Below, piece by piece: positions 1-6,333 of a stretch of 20,363 nucleotides of DNA. Both the position numbers and the translations under genes were made by a program. Within the stretch, counting starts at the first letter, position 1. Every line of letters starts with the position of its first letter. The stretch spans positions 1 to 20,363 of the IMG/VR virus record IMGVR_UViG_3300030102_000166; one strand, 5' to 3'. Below the pieces are notes generated by a model. That model was not told where the DNA came from and ran no database searches. It saw nothing but the letters and a program-made list of their open reading frames with translations. Source of the DNA: a virus.

Positions 1-147
1 GACAAGGACTTGTTCACCTTGTTCGCCGATACGGTGAAGGGTCATAACGATACAGTGATGACCGAGCATCGCGGTGCAGTGAAAGCTATGGCCTCTGAAG
101 AGGACGTAGACTTGGCTGCGGAGTTCGGTGATGCTGACGCTGCTTAA
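1..147 (+). CDS. C-terminal end of an unknown phage protein (5' partial)
   Basis: An open frame enters from the left edge and ends at TAA 145-147, giving 48 residues. The last stretch is acidic (SEEDVDLAAEFGDADAA). It overlaps the start of the downstream nuclease gene, as expected within a translationally coupled phage operon. Acidic C-terminal tails are known in phage single-stranded DNA-binding proteins such as T7 gp2.5, and the position just ahead of an exonuclease would suit such a protein. However, there is too little sequence to recognise a family, so this is only a suggestion. The start lies outside the window. Confidence 0.6.
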   Translation, partial: DKDLFTLFADTVKGHNDTVMTEHRGAVKAMASEEDVDLAAEFGDADAA

Positions 148-1024
148 CATCCAAGACTTTATGTCTAGGGCGCTGCGGGGGGACACTGATGTTCCCCCGT
201 CAGTTCTTCAAGAGTTTGCAGAAGACTGTCGGGCCTCGACAGAAACCCAACTCTCTCGTAAGAGGGGGGAGTGGCGTATTCGTATGTCGGGACTAGGCCG
301 ACCTATCTGTCAACAGATACTTGACAAGCAAGGCATCGAAGAGTCGATGTCTTACAATACTCTTTTCAGATTTCTGTTCGGTGACATCACCGAGAGCATC
401 ATCATGCTCATTATGAAAGAGGCAGGGGTAAACATCGTTGACTATCAGCGACCTGTCGAGCTTGATCTTGATGGCATTGTAATCAAGGGCACTCTAGACG
501 TCATCATACGCGACGAGAGTGGCATAGAGAAGGTGTGGGATATCAAGTCTGCCAGTGACTACGCATACAAGTCTAAGTTCACTGGTTATGAGGGCTACGA
601 GGGTATCAAGAAGGACGATCCCTTCGGCTATGTGATGCAGGGCTTTTTATATTCGGAAGCTGCCGGTATGCCCTTCGGTGGCTGGATTGTGGTCAACAAG
701 TCCAGTGGCGAAGTGGCTGTCGTAGAGGTTCCGGATTGGTGTCAAGAAGACAAAGAAGAATACCTCGCAGAAGCCAAGCGTCGTGTCAAACTTTTGACAG
801 ACCCCAATGTCAAATTTTCGAAGCCCTTCCCCGACACGTTCGAAACCTATCGCCGTAAGGGCGAGATCATCCGCACCGGAAACAAGGTGCTGGCAAAAGA
901 GTGCAATCTCTGCGGCTACAGGCATCACTGTTGGCCGGACGCACAGTTGCACGATAAAGTAACCTCTGCAGCTAAGAACCCCCCGAAAGTTTGGTATACC
1001 CGTCTCAAGAACAAGGAGATGTAA
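131..1024 (+). CDS. Cas4/RecB-like PD-(D/E)XK exonuclease with probable iron-sulfur cysteines
   Basis: A 297-residue protein with the layout of Cas4/AddB-type nucleases of the PD-(D/E)XK superfamily. From the ATG at 131, the visible motifs are Glu88, GTLD with Asp123, the core WDIKSAS with Asp137 and Lys139, and QGFLY with Gln170 and Tyr174 (the QxxxY motif of the RecB/Cas4 group). Cys60 plus a C-terminal cluster Cys258-x2-Cys261-x5-Cys267 matches the one-plus-three cysteine pattern that binds a 4Fe-4S cluster in Cas4 and AddB. The likely job is DNA end resection, either degrading host DNA for nucleotides or in recombination. A GTG at 128 directly precedes the chosen ATG, and either overlaps the upstream gene by 17-20 bases. 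There are no cas genes around it, so this is a phage exonuclease rather than part of a CRISPR system. Family call is firm; exact substrate is inferred. Confidence 0.85.
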   Translation: MLTLLNIQDFMSRALRGDTDVPPSVLQEFAEDCRASTETQLSRKRGEWRIRMSGLGRPICQQILDKQGIEESMSYNTLFRFLFGDITESIIMLIMKEAGVNIVDYQRPVELDLDGIVIKGTLDVIIRDESGIEKVWDIKSASDYAYKSKFTGYEGYEGIKKDDPFGYVMQGFLYSEAAGMPFGGWIVVNKSSGEVAVVEVPDWCQEDKEEYLAEAKRRVKLLTDPNVKFSKPFPDTFETYRRKGEIIRTGNKVLAKECNLCGYRHHCWPDAQLHDKVTSAAKNPPKVWYTRLKNKEM

Positions 1025-1025
1025 T

Positions 1026-1406
1026 GTGCCGTTCGTATTTATCCGGGATTACTCCGAAGAGCTACTAGAGCTAAACGACAATCTACATCACGTACTTATA
1101 GAGTCCGTCAAGAAGATTGGCGGTGGCAGGAAGGTTGTGCGTCTACGTCAAGATCACAGGAGCCTGCCTTTGACCTTGCTGAACGACTACACTGAATTCG
1201 GTCACTTCGATGCCGAAACAGAGAAGCGTGATATACTGCAAGTAGAAAACGAAATACAGACAATCAGCCGACTTTCACAATCCGGAGCTATTATATGCGT
1301 TCCTCTGAAGCCTTTGACAGACGAACTGAGTTACCTCGAAAAACTGTCCCCAAGGGTAGCGGGGTACGTGCTAAAACGTCTAGGATCAATAGGAATGCGT
1401 CTGTGA
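1026..1406 (+). CDS. Hypothetical protein, 126 residues
   Basis: Starts at GTG 1026 after a clear ribosome binding site (aaggagat, 1013-1020), one base after the stop of the nuclease gene. The ATG at 1024 is in another frame and stops after 14 codons, so GTG is the real start. The protein is mixed charged and hydrophobic, with no signal peptide or membrane span, and I recognise no domain. It sits between the Cas4-like nuclease and endonuclease I and ends in a 4-base GTGA overlap with the latter, so a role in DNA processing is plausible from context only. Confidence 0.75.
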   Translation: MPFVFIRDYSEELLELNDNLHHVLIESVKKIGGGRKVVRLRQDHRSLPLTLLNDYTEFGHFDAETEKRDILQVENEIQTISRLSQSGAIICVPLKPLTDELSYLEKLSPRVAGYVLKRLGSIGMRL

Positions 1407-1789
1407 GAAAGTCGTCGGCGAAGAAGGCAGGGTTTCGCTCTAACTTTGAACTAGGCGTTGCTAGGTCTTTGGCTAATAAGAAGGTGCCGTATGAGTACGA
1501 GAGCGTCAAGCTGACATACGTGCCTAAACCTAGAACCTACACGCCCGACTTCTACCTGCCGGAACAGAAGATGTTTATCGAAGTGAAGGGGTACTTCGAC
1601 AAAGGGGACAGGGTGAAGATGCAGCTTATCAAAGAGCAATATCCGGATCACGATATTCGAATAGTGTTTCTCAATGCTAAGAACAAGATATATAAAGGAA
1701 GCAAAACAACATACGGTGCATGGGCAGACAGGCACGGATTTAAGTGGGCTGAAGGTTCGATACCGGAGGAGTGGTACAAAGATGACTGA
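1403..1789 (+). CDS. T7-type endonuclease I (Holliday junction resolvase)
   Basis: The product matches the T7 gp3 endonuclease I family, which cleaves four-way and other branched DNA during phage replication and host DNA breakdown. With the start at GTG 1403 (128 residues) the catalytic set is Glu16 (FRSNFE), Asp49 (TPDFYLP), Glu60 and Lys62 (FIEVKG). The T7 enzyme uses Glu20, Asp55, Glu65 and Lys67, so spacing and distance from the N terminus agree well. The GTG forms a GTGA overlap with the upstream stop, with a purine-rich tagga just ahead. The frame is open further up to ATG 1295 (164 residues), but that would overlap the upstream gene by 112 bases and add a basic 36-residue extension that T7 lacks. 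The family usually acts as a domain-swapped dimer. The family call is strong; the start is inferred. Confidence 0.88.
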   Translation: MRKSSAKKAGFRSNFELGVARSLANKKVPYEYESVKLTYVPKPRTYTPDFYLPEQKMFIEVKGYFDKGDRVKMQLIKEQYPDHDIRIVFLNAKNKIYKGSKTTYGAWADRHGFKWAEGSIPEEWYKDD

Positions 1790-2126
1790 AGATTTCGAAA
1801 CAACCCTAGAGAGGGCCAGCCTGTTACAGGACAGGTATTACATTGTAATTCGAGACGGGGACGAAGAAGGCACAGTCAGAATGACAGCCTACGACACTAC
1901 ACCGGAAGATGAAGACGATGAATACATCCCGGCTGGTGCAATCATGTTATCCGGCATGATGGAACTTCTAGAGAATGACTTCGAACGTGTTATGAGTGCA
2001 GGCTTGGCTCGTATGAAATTTCAAGCTACACAAGCTGCCTTTATAGAAGAAGCAGACAATGAGGCTACAGTAGAGCATATGCCCGACTCTAATATCGTCA
2101 AGATTGATTTTGGGAAACTACAATGA
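1782..2126 (+). CDS. Hypothetical acidic protein, 114 residues
   Basis: ATG 1782 lies 11 bases after a strong ggagga (1765-1770) and overlaps the endonuclease stop by 8 bases. The frame is open further upstream, but that would bury the start inside the endonuclease gene. The protein is strongly acidic (for example PEDEDDEY at residues 41-48), has a hydrophobic helix-like middle (AGAIMLSGMMELLEN) and no visible catalytic motif. Its stop overlaps the MazG-like gene in an ATGA. It may be a small regulatory or inhibitor protein, but no family is recognised. Confidence 0.75.
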   Translation: MTEDFETTLERASLLQDRYYIVIRDGDEEGTVRMTAYDTTPEDEDDEYIPAGAIMLSGMMELLENDFERVMSAGLARMKFQATQAAFIEEADNEATVEHMPDSNIVKIDFGKLQ

Positions 2127-2467
2127 TCAGAGAGAACTGGAACCTAAACAACTATCAGATGCAAGCTCGTAAGTTTGCCATGTATCCACAACGAGCTAAC
2201 ATTACGTATCCGGCGTTGGGTCTTGCCGGTGAAGCTGGCGAGGTGGCTGACAAGGTAAAGCGCATTCACCGTGGCGACTATGCGGATCGGGATGACACAC
2301 GCTTCAAGGCAGAGATTGCAAAAGAGATAGGCGACGTCCTGTGGTACTGCGCTAACCTTGCGGAAGACTTGGGCTACACCCTGCAGCAAATTGCAGAGAT
2401 GAACATCTACAAGTTGCAATGTCGAAAGACTAAGGGTACGATTGTGGGCAGTGGAGATGATCGTTGA
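2123..2467 (+). CDS. MazG-like nucleotide pyrophosphohydrolase
   Basis: A 114-residue all-alpha MazG-type protein. The magnesium-binding signature is visible as Glu37-x2-Glu40 (GEAGEVADKVK) and Glu68-x2-Asp71 (KEIGDVLWY). Members hydrolyse (d)NTPs to the monophosphate plus pyrophosphate. In marine phages they are common near ribonucleotide reductase and have been proposed to adjust nucleotide or ppGpp pools. The length fits single-domain phage MazG proteins. The start forms a 4-base ATGA overlap with the gene before, and the end overlaps the TTG start of the DUF3310 gene by 4 bases. The fold and motif are clear; the true substrate is not known from sequence. Confidence 0.88.
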   Translation: MIRENWNLNNYQMQARKFAMYPQRANITYPALGLAGEAGEVADKVKRIHRGDYADRDDTRFKAEIAKEIGDVLWYCANLAEDLGYTLQQIAEMNIYKLQCRKTKGTIVGSGDDR

Positions 2468-2802
2468 GACACGAGGCGTACATGAAGATGAAAGCAGAAG
2501 AAGAGAGCATGGCTAGCCTGCAAGGCAAAGCAAATGCTGCTTGGGCGGCTGATGAAGAGAAACTGCTAGACAGCTATTACAAAGAACAGATGGACATGGT
2601 GAACAGTCCGCCGCACTACAATCAAGCAGGGATTGAGTGCATAGATGCTATCCGCGCTGCTACAGGCGACGGGTACGAATATTACCTGCAAGGAAACATC
2701 ATCAAATACCTGTGGCGGTATCGTTACAAGAACGGCGTACAGGATTTGAAAAAGGCACAGTGGTATTTAGACAGGCTTATTGAGGAGAAAGAAGATGAAT
2801 AA
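2464..2802 (+). CDS. DUF3310 (SaV-like) phage protein
   Basis: Residues about 46-107 carry the typical DUF3310 pattern: VNSPPHYNQAGIECIDAI, then NIIKYLWRYRYKNG and DLKKAQWYLDRLIEE. This small domain is widespread in phages, often next to nucleotide-metabolism genes, and has no established biochemical role. The N-terminal 45 residues are a charged helical extension. I chose TTG 2464 because it forms a 4-base overlap with the MazG stop, like other joins in this operon, and has ggag 7 bases upstream. ATG 2482, preceded by gagg, is a reasonable alternative. The end overlaps the reductase start by 8 bases. Confidence 0.85.
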   Translation: MRHEAYMKMKAEEESMASLQGKANAAWAADEEKLLDSYYKEQMDMVNSPPHYNQAGIECIDAIRAATGDGYEYYLQGNIIKYLWRYRYKNGVQDLKKAQWYLDRLIEEKEDE

Positions 2803-4723
2803 TATGCTGCCCACACCCTATCAACAATTCATACACAAGTCTCGCTACGCACGTTGGCTTGATGACGAACAGCGCCGCGAGAATTGGGATGAAACAGTGT
2901 CCCGCTACACTAACTTCATGCGTGATCATCTCAAGGACAAGCACGACTACAGCATGAACGACAGCGACCTTGCAGAGATTGAGAATGCTATTCTTGATCT
3001 TGAAGTTATGCCTTCTATGAGGGCTATGATGACTGCAGGAGATGCGCTAGCTCGTGACAATATTTGTGGATACAACTGCAGCTACATCCCTGTAGATCAT
3101 CCTCGTGCTTTTGACGAGTGCATGTACATCCTCATGTGCGGCACTGGCGTGGGCTTCTCTGTCGAGCGTGAGAACGTGGACAAGCTGCCGGTAATTAGTG
3201 ACGGTATGCACGACACAGACACAGTGATCAAAGTTGGTGACTCCAAGCCGGGGTGGGCCAAGTCGTTACGTGAACTCATTGGTCTTCTTTACGTTGGTCA
3301 AATACCAAAGTGGGACTTGTCGTCGGTACGTGCGTCGGGTGAACGCTTGAAGACTATGGGTGGACGAGCTTCCGGTCCCGGACCACTGAATGACCTCTTT
3401 GTATTTGCAGTAGAGATGTTCAAAAAGGCGCAGGGCCGTCGCTTGTTCCCGATTGAGTGTCACGATCTCATGTGTAAGATCGGTGAGATTGTAGTTGTAG
3501 GCGGCGTACGTCGCTCTGCCTTGATCTCCTTGTCTAACCTCAATGACGATCAGATGGCACACGCCAAGTCCGGTGCATGGTGGGAGAATGAAGGCCAACG
3601 TGCGCTGGCTAACAACTCTGTTGCTTACAAAGGCAAACCGGAGATGGGTACATTTATGCGCGAATGGCTGGCTCTGTACGACTCTAAGTCGGGAGAGCGG
3701 GGTATGTTCAACCGAGATGCTGCCGACAAGCAGGTAGCCCGTAACGGACGTCGTGAAACAGGACACATGTGGGGCACCAACCCTTGCAGTGAGATTATCC
3801 TGCGTCCGTATCAGTTCTGCAATTTGTCAGAGGTTGTAGTACGAGAGGCAGATAGCCTAGAAGACCTCAAGCGCAAGGTTCGTGTCGCTACTATCCTCGG
3901 CACGATACAATCTACTCTCACTGATTTCAAGTATCTGAGGAAGGTATGGAAGACAAACACAGAAGAAGAACGCTTGTTGGGCGTATCCTTAACTGGTATC
4001 ATGGATCATCCCGTGCTTTCAAAAACAATAGACTCGGTTCGTTGGTTAGAAGAAATGCGCGAAGTAGCCGTACAGGTGAACAAGGATTTTGCAAAACTCC
4101 TTGGAATCCCACAGTCGGCTGCTATCACTTGTGTAAAACCGTCGGGCACTGTGTCTCAACTGGTGGACGCCGCAAGCGGAATTCACGCTCGTCATAATGA
4201 TTACTACATCCGTACGGTTCGTGGTGATAACAAAGACCCCTTGACACAGTTCCTCAAAGAACAGGGCGTGTACAGCGAGGCTTGCGTGATGAAGCCGGAT
4301 TCGACCACTGTGTTCTCTTTTGCCATGCAGTCTCCGGAAGGTGCGGTAACAAGAACACAGATGACAGCTATCCAACAGCTAGAGTTGTGGAAGGTATATG
4401 CCGTACACTGGTGTGAACACAAGCCTTCTGTCACGATCAGCGTCAAGGAAGACGAGTGGATGGGTGTAGGTTCTTGGGTGTATGACAACTTCGAAATCGC
4501 ATCCGGCGTATCCTTCTTGCCTCACTCGGATCACACGTATCAACAGGCTCCGTATCAAGACATAGAGGCTGACGACTACGTAGAGTGGCAGCTAGAGAGA
4601 GGCGGAATACAAGTTGATTGGGATATTCTTTCGGAGTATGAGAAAGAAGACAACACTACGGGATCACGCGAACTAGCGTGTACTGCAGGGGTGTGTGAAG
4701 TAGTTGACTTGAATGCAGCATAA
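2795..4723 (+). CDS. nrdJ: Class II (adenosylcobalamin-dependent) ribonucleotide reductase
   Basis: A 642-residue reductase that makes deoxyribonucleotides using a cobalamin-generated thiyl radical, so it works with or without oxygen. From ATG 2795 the key residues are Cys95 (YNCSYI), radical Cys331 and Glu333 in NPCSEI, Cys342 (FCNLSEV), and a C-terminal redox pair Cys629/Cys634 (ACTAGVCEV). This is the arrangement of the monomeric Lactobacillus leichmannii triphosphate reductase (Cys119, 408, 419, 731, 736). The PSGT motif (449-452) is also present. It is about 100 residues shorter than the 739-residue L. leichmannii enzyme. ATG 2795 follows ggagaaag closely; the upstream TTG 2780 is less likely. 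No small subunit or activase gene is nearby, as expected for class II. The host or environment must supply cobalamin. Confidence 0.93.
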   Translation: MNNMLPTPYQQFIHKSRYARWLDDEQRRENWDETVSRYTNFMRDHLKDKHDYSMNDSDLAEIENAILDLEVMPSMRAMMTAGDALARDNICGYNCSYIPVDHPRAFDECMYILMCGTGVGFSVERENVDKLPVISDGMHDTDTVIKVGDSKPGWAKSLRELIGLLYVGQIPKWDLSSVRASGERLKTMGGRASGPGPLNDLFVFAVEMFKKAQGRRLFPIECHDLMCKIGEIVVVGGVRRSALISLSNLNDDQMAHAKSGAWWENEGQRALANNSVAYKGKPEMGTFMREWLALYDSKSGERGMFNRDAADKQVARNGRRETGHMWGTNPCSEIILRPYQFCNLSEVVVREADSLEDLKRKVRVATILGTIQSTLTDFKYLRKVWKTNTEEERLLGVSLTGIMDHPVLSKTIDSVRWLEEMREVAVQVNKDFAKLLGIPQSAAITCVKPSGTVSQLVDAASGIHARHNDYYIRTVRGDNKDPLTQFLKEQGVYSEACVMKPDSTTVFSFAMQSPEGAVTRTQMTAIQQLELWKVYAVHWCEHKPSVTISVKEDEWMGVGSWVYDNFEIASGVSFLPHSDHTYQQAPYQDIEADDYVEWQLERGGIQVDWDILSEYEKEDNTTGSRELACTAGVCEVVDLNAA

Positions 4724-4734
4724 AGGAGATCGCC

Positions 4735-5334
4735 GTGGCGGTACTGAATGACTACAAAGAAATTCAAACAATAGACAACTTCCTTTCAAAAGAAGATTGT
4801 CAAGCAGCAATCCAGCACATAGATCGTCTGATAGAAGGTGGATTCGCTCTTGAGGTGAACGCAAACCCTGACAGAGAGGACGAGTGCATTCATTTCACAT
4901 CGGCTCATGTAACAAATGCCAGTGGGATGTTAATATGGCATAGTTTTATGCACAAGTTCTACAACGAAGCTCTACAAGACTACATGTCTAGATTCCCAAT
5001 ACTAAAGATCAAGCGATTGGGTATATTAGAGGGTAAGGCGCAGAGGACAAAAGCGGGTGGCGGTTTTCATAACTGGCATTACGAATCGTTTGATAATACA
5101 ACCTCTGAAAGAATCCTAGCGTGGACGGTGTACTTGAATGATGACTTTGAGGGCGGTGAAACAGAATTTCTAAATCAGAATATGAGAGTCCAACCTGTTG
5201 CAGGTAGGTTCTCTATGTTTCCTACTAGCTTTTTACACACTCACAGAGGTAACCCCCCTATCTCCGGAACTAAGTATATACTGACAGGATGGGTGGTTGA
5301 CCTTGATCCATATGCAAGTATGATGTCCTCATGA
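4735..5334 (+). CDS. 2-oxoglutarate/Fe(II)-dependent oxygenase, prolyl-4-hydroxylase-like
   Basis: A 199-residue double-stranded beta-helix oxygenase. The probable iron ligands are His115 and Glu117 (FHNWHYESF) and distal His170 (HTHRGNPP). Lys180 (SGTKYI), ten residues on, should bind 2-oxoglutarate, the same spacing as His483/Lys493 in human collagen prolyl hydroxylase. The middle motif FEGGETEF is typical of the phage and prolyl-4-hydroxylase branch. The first facial motif is HxE rather than the usual HxD. GTG 4735 is well placed 6 bases after aaaggag (4722-4728), 11 bases after the reductase stop. These enzymes are frequent in marine phages. The target, whether a protein side chain or modified DNA base, cannot be read from the sequence. 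Its stop overlaps a small ORF in an ATGA. Confidence 0.9.
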   Translation: MAVLNDYKEIQTIDNFLSKEDCQAAIQHIDRLIEGGFALEVNANPDREDECIHFTSAHVTNASGMLIWHSFMHKFYNEALQDYMSRFPILKIKRLGILEGKAQRTKAGGGFHNWHYESFDNTTSERILAWTVYLNDDFEGGETEFLNQNMRVQPVAGRFSMFPTSFLHTHRGNPPISGTKYILTGWVVDLDPYASMMSS

Positions 5335-5480
5335 AGAAGACAAATAAAAAGCCACCCCTCGCATGGAAGCGGGGGGATGGCTGGATTCAATTCACTCCCC
5401 CTCGCCATCATCCTTGTTATAAGGAATGGCAACAGAAGAAGGAAAAAGAAGAGTATGATTCCAGTAAAGATCACAGATGA
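5331..5480 (+). CDS. Small hypothetical protein, 49 residues
   Basis: ATG 5331 forms an ATGA overlap with the oxygenase stop, and the frame runs 49 codons to TGA 5478-5480, overlapping the next gene by 26 bases. The product is Lys-rich at both ends with an aromatic core (WKRGDGWIQFTPPRHHP), which looks like real protein rather than random translation. It would fill the otherwise empty 120 bases between its neighbours. A leftward terminator hairpin lies within its first third, so the region would have two uses if the gene is real. Function unknown. Confidence 0.5.
   Translation: MKKTNKKPPLAWKRGDGWIQFTPPRHHPCYKEWQQKKEKEEYDSSKDHR
5342..5382 (-). terminator. Rho-independent terminator for the leftward (late) transcript
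   Basis: Read on the - strand, a GC-rich stem (arms 5369-5382 and 5350-5362, 13-14 bases, one A/C mismatch, one G-T pair and one bulged base) closes a 6-base loop. It is followed at once by TTTTTATTTG. This is a textbook intrinsic terminator for transcription coming from the right. The + strand side has no T-run after the hairpin, so it should not stop the rightward operon. It sits inside the rightward operon, about 0.93 kb past the end of the last leftward gene (6314). Confidence 0.78.
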
Positions 5481-6009
5481 AATGTTCTTGAAGGCCCGTC
5501 AGAAAAACAGTGAGATGGGACTTCTACGTAACTCTATCATCAAAGGCAACGGCAGCATTGCAGGGTTTCTCGGTGAACAGATTGTACTGCAAGTTCTTGG
5601 GGGAGAGTGGGCTAATACCTACGAATACGATGTCGTTTTAGAAAACGGCTTGAAGGTAGAAGTCAAAACAAAGCAGACCACTGTCGTGCCAAAGCCGGAC
5701 TACTCATGCTCTATATCAAACTTCAACACGCATCAGCAATGCGATATCTACGCATTTACGCGAGTGATGAAGGACTATTCAGTGGGATGGTATCTTGGAT
5801 ACTGCACACCCAAGGAGTATTTCGACAAAGCCACTTTCGTGAAGAAGGGTGACTTCGATCCTTCTAACAACTGGACGTCTCATGCTGACTGCTACAACCT
5901 ACCTATAGAGGAGTTGCACAATGTTCAAGGCGTTGGTAATGCTATGCTCTCTTCAAGTGCCGGACTTGTGTCTGACGTTCGAGGACACGATAAGGCTGCG
6001 AGAGACTGA
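5455..6009 (+). CDS. PD-(D/E)XK nuclease-like protein of unknown role
   Basis: A 184-residue protein whose N-terminal half has the order expected of a restriction-endonuclease-like fold: GFLGEQI with Glu41, then YEYDVVLENG with Asp59, then VEVKTKQ with Glu69 and Lys71. A Cys-containing C-terminal half (SCSISN, GYCTPKEYF, ADCYNLP) follows. It could be an active nuclease or a DNA-binding relative. I chose ATG 5455; the frame is open up to ATG 5377, but that adds a 26-residue Arg/Lys-rich stretch lying over the terminator and the small upstream ORF. Its last 89 bases overlap the next gene in another frame, an unusually long overlap for this phage. The fold is inferred from motif spacing only. 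Confidence 0.72.
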   Translation: MIPVKITDEMFLKARQKNSEMGLLRNSIIKGNGSIAGFLGEQIVLQVLGGEWANTYEYDVVLENGLKVEVKTKQTTVVPKPDYSCSISNFNTHQQCDIYAFTRVMKDYSVGWYLGYCTPKEYFDKATFVKKGDFDPSNNWTSHADCYNLPIEELHNVQGVGNAMLSSSAGLVSDVRGHDKAARD

Positions 6010-6124
6010 AGAAGAATGTAAAGAGAGGGCTATGGAAATGGTGAGGGCCATAGTGACTGTGCGTGTGCCTGTTCCACCACCCTACACGCTGCACTATAAG
6101 TGCGAACAGGAACCATCAATATGA
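5921..6124 (+). CDS. Small Cys-containing hypothetical protein, 67 residues
   Basis: ATG 5921 follows gaggag (5908-5913) by 7 bases, a strong binding site, which supports a real gene despite the 89-base overlap with its upstream neighbour. The protein has a hydrophobic start (MFKALVMLCSLQVP), four cysteines (9, 17, 33, 61), an acidic middle with TEEEC, and a Pro-rich segment before YTLHYKC. Similar short proteins (short hydrophobic N terminus, TEEEC-like motif, terminal YxxxC) occur in marine phages as far as I recall, with no known function. The N terminus could be a weak signal or membrane-associating segment. It ends in an ATGA overlap with the next gene. Confidence 0.65.
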   Translation: MFKALVMLCSLQVPDLCLTFEDTIRLRETEEECKERAMEMVRAIVTVRVPVPPPYTLHYKCEQEPSI

Positions 6125-6333
6125 AGGCAAATCTGTTTTCTTTCCATGTGTACCTACGACAGGATGGTAACATAGAACTACAGAAAGAGTCCGTTCGTCC
6201 CGACGAACTACAAAAAGAAATGGACGCGGGAGTGCCCGATTATGACGGCGCACACTCCATCGCGTCCCTTCTTAGATACGTTAATTCAGTGACTGACGAG
6301 ATGATAGATAAGTCTAGGCAGTACGTCTCTTAG
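6121..6333 (+). CDS. Hypothetical protein, 70 residues; last gene of the rightward operon
   Basis: ATG 6121 overlaps the preceding stop by 4 bases. The protein begins MKANLFSFHVYLRQDGNI, suggesting a short beta-rich start, then turns acidic and helical toward the C terminus. No motif is recognised. The last 20 bases overlap the convergent 55-residue gene on the - strand, so the two operons meet with no spacer. I saw no terminator after it on the + strand. Confidence 0.68.
   Translation: MKANLFSFHVYLRQDGNIELQKESVRPDELQKEMDAGVPDYDGAHSIASLLRYVNSVTDEMIDKSRQYVS

Noticed and set aside
1295-1402. Upstream extension of endonuclease I to ATG 1295
   Set aside because: It would overlap the preceding gene by 112 bases and add a basic 36-residue leader absent from T7 endonuclease I. 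GTG 1403 gives a GTGA overlap and puts the catalytic Glu at residue 16.
1-3000. Frequent CTAG tetramers
   Set aside because: I counted about 12 in the first 3 kb, close to random expectation for this base composition. They are not depleted as in many bacteria, but not a signal by themselves.
3266-3766. 166-codon - strand frame inside the reductase gene
   Set aside because: It lies wholly within a clearly identified gene, has no binding site of note, and its translation has no protein-like pattern.
5377-5454. Upstream extension of the PD-(D/E)XK-like gene to ATG 5377
   Set aside because: The added residues lie over the terminator hairpin and are Arg/Lys-rich filler. ATG 5455 starts a normal-looking protein.
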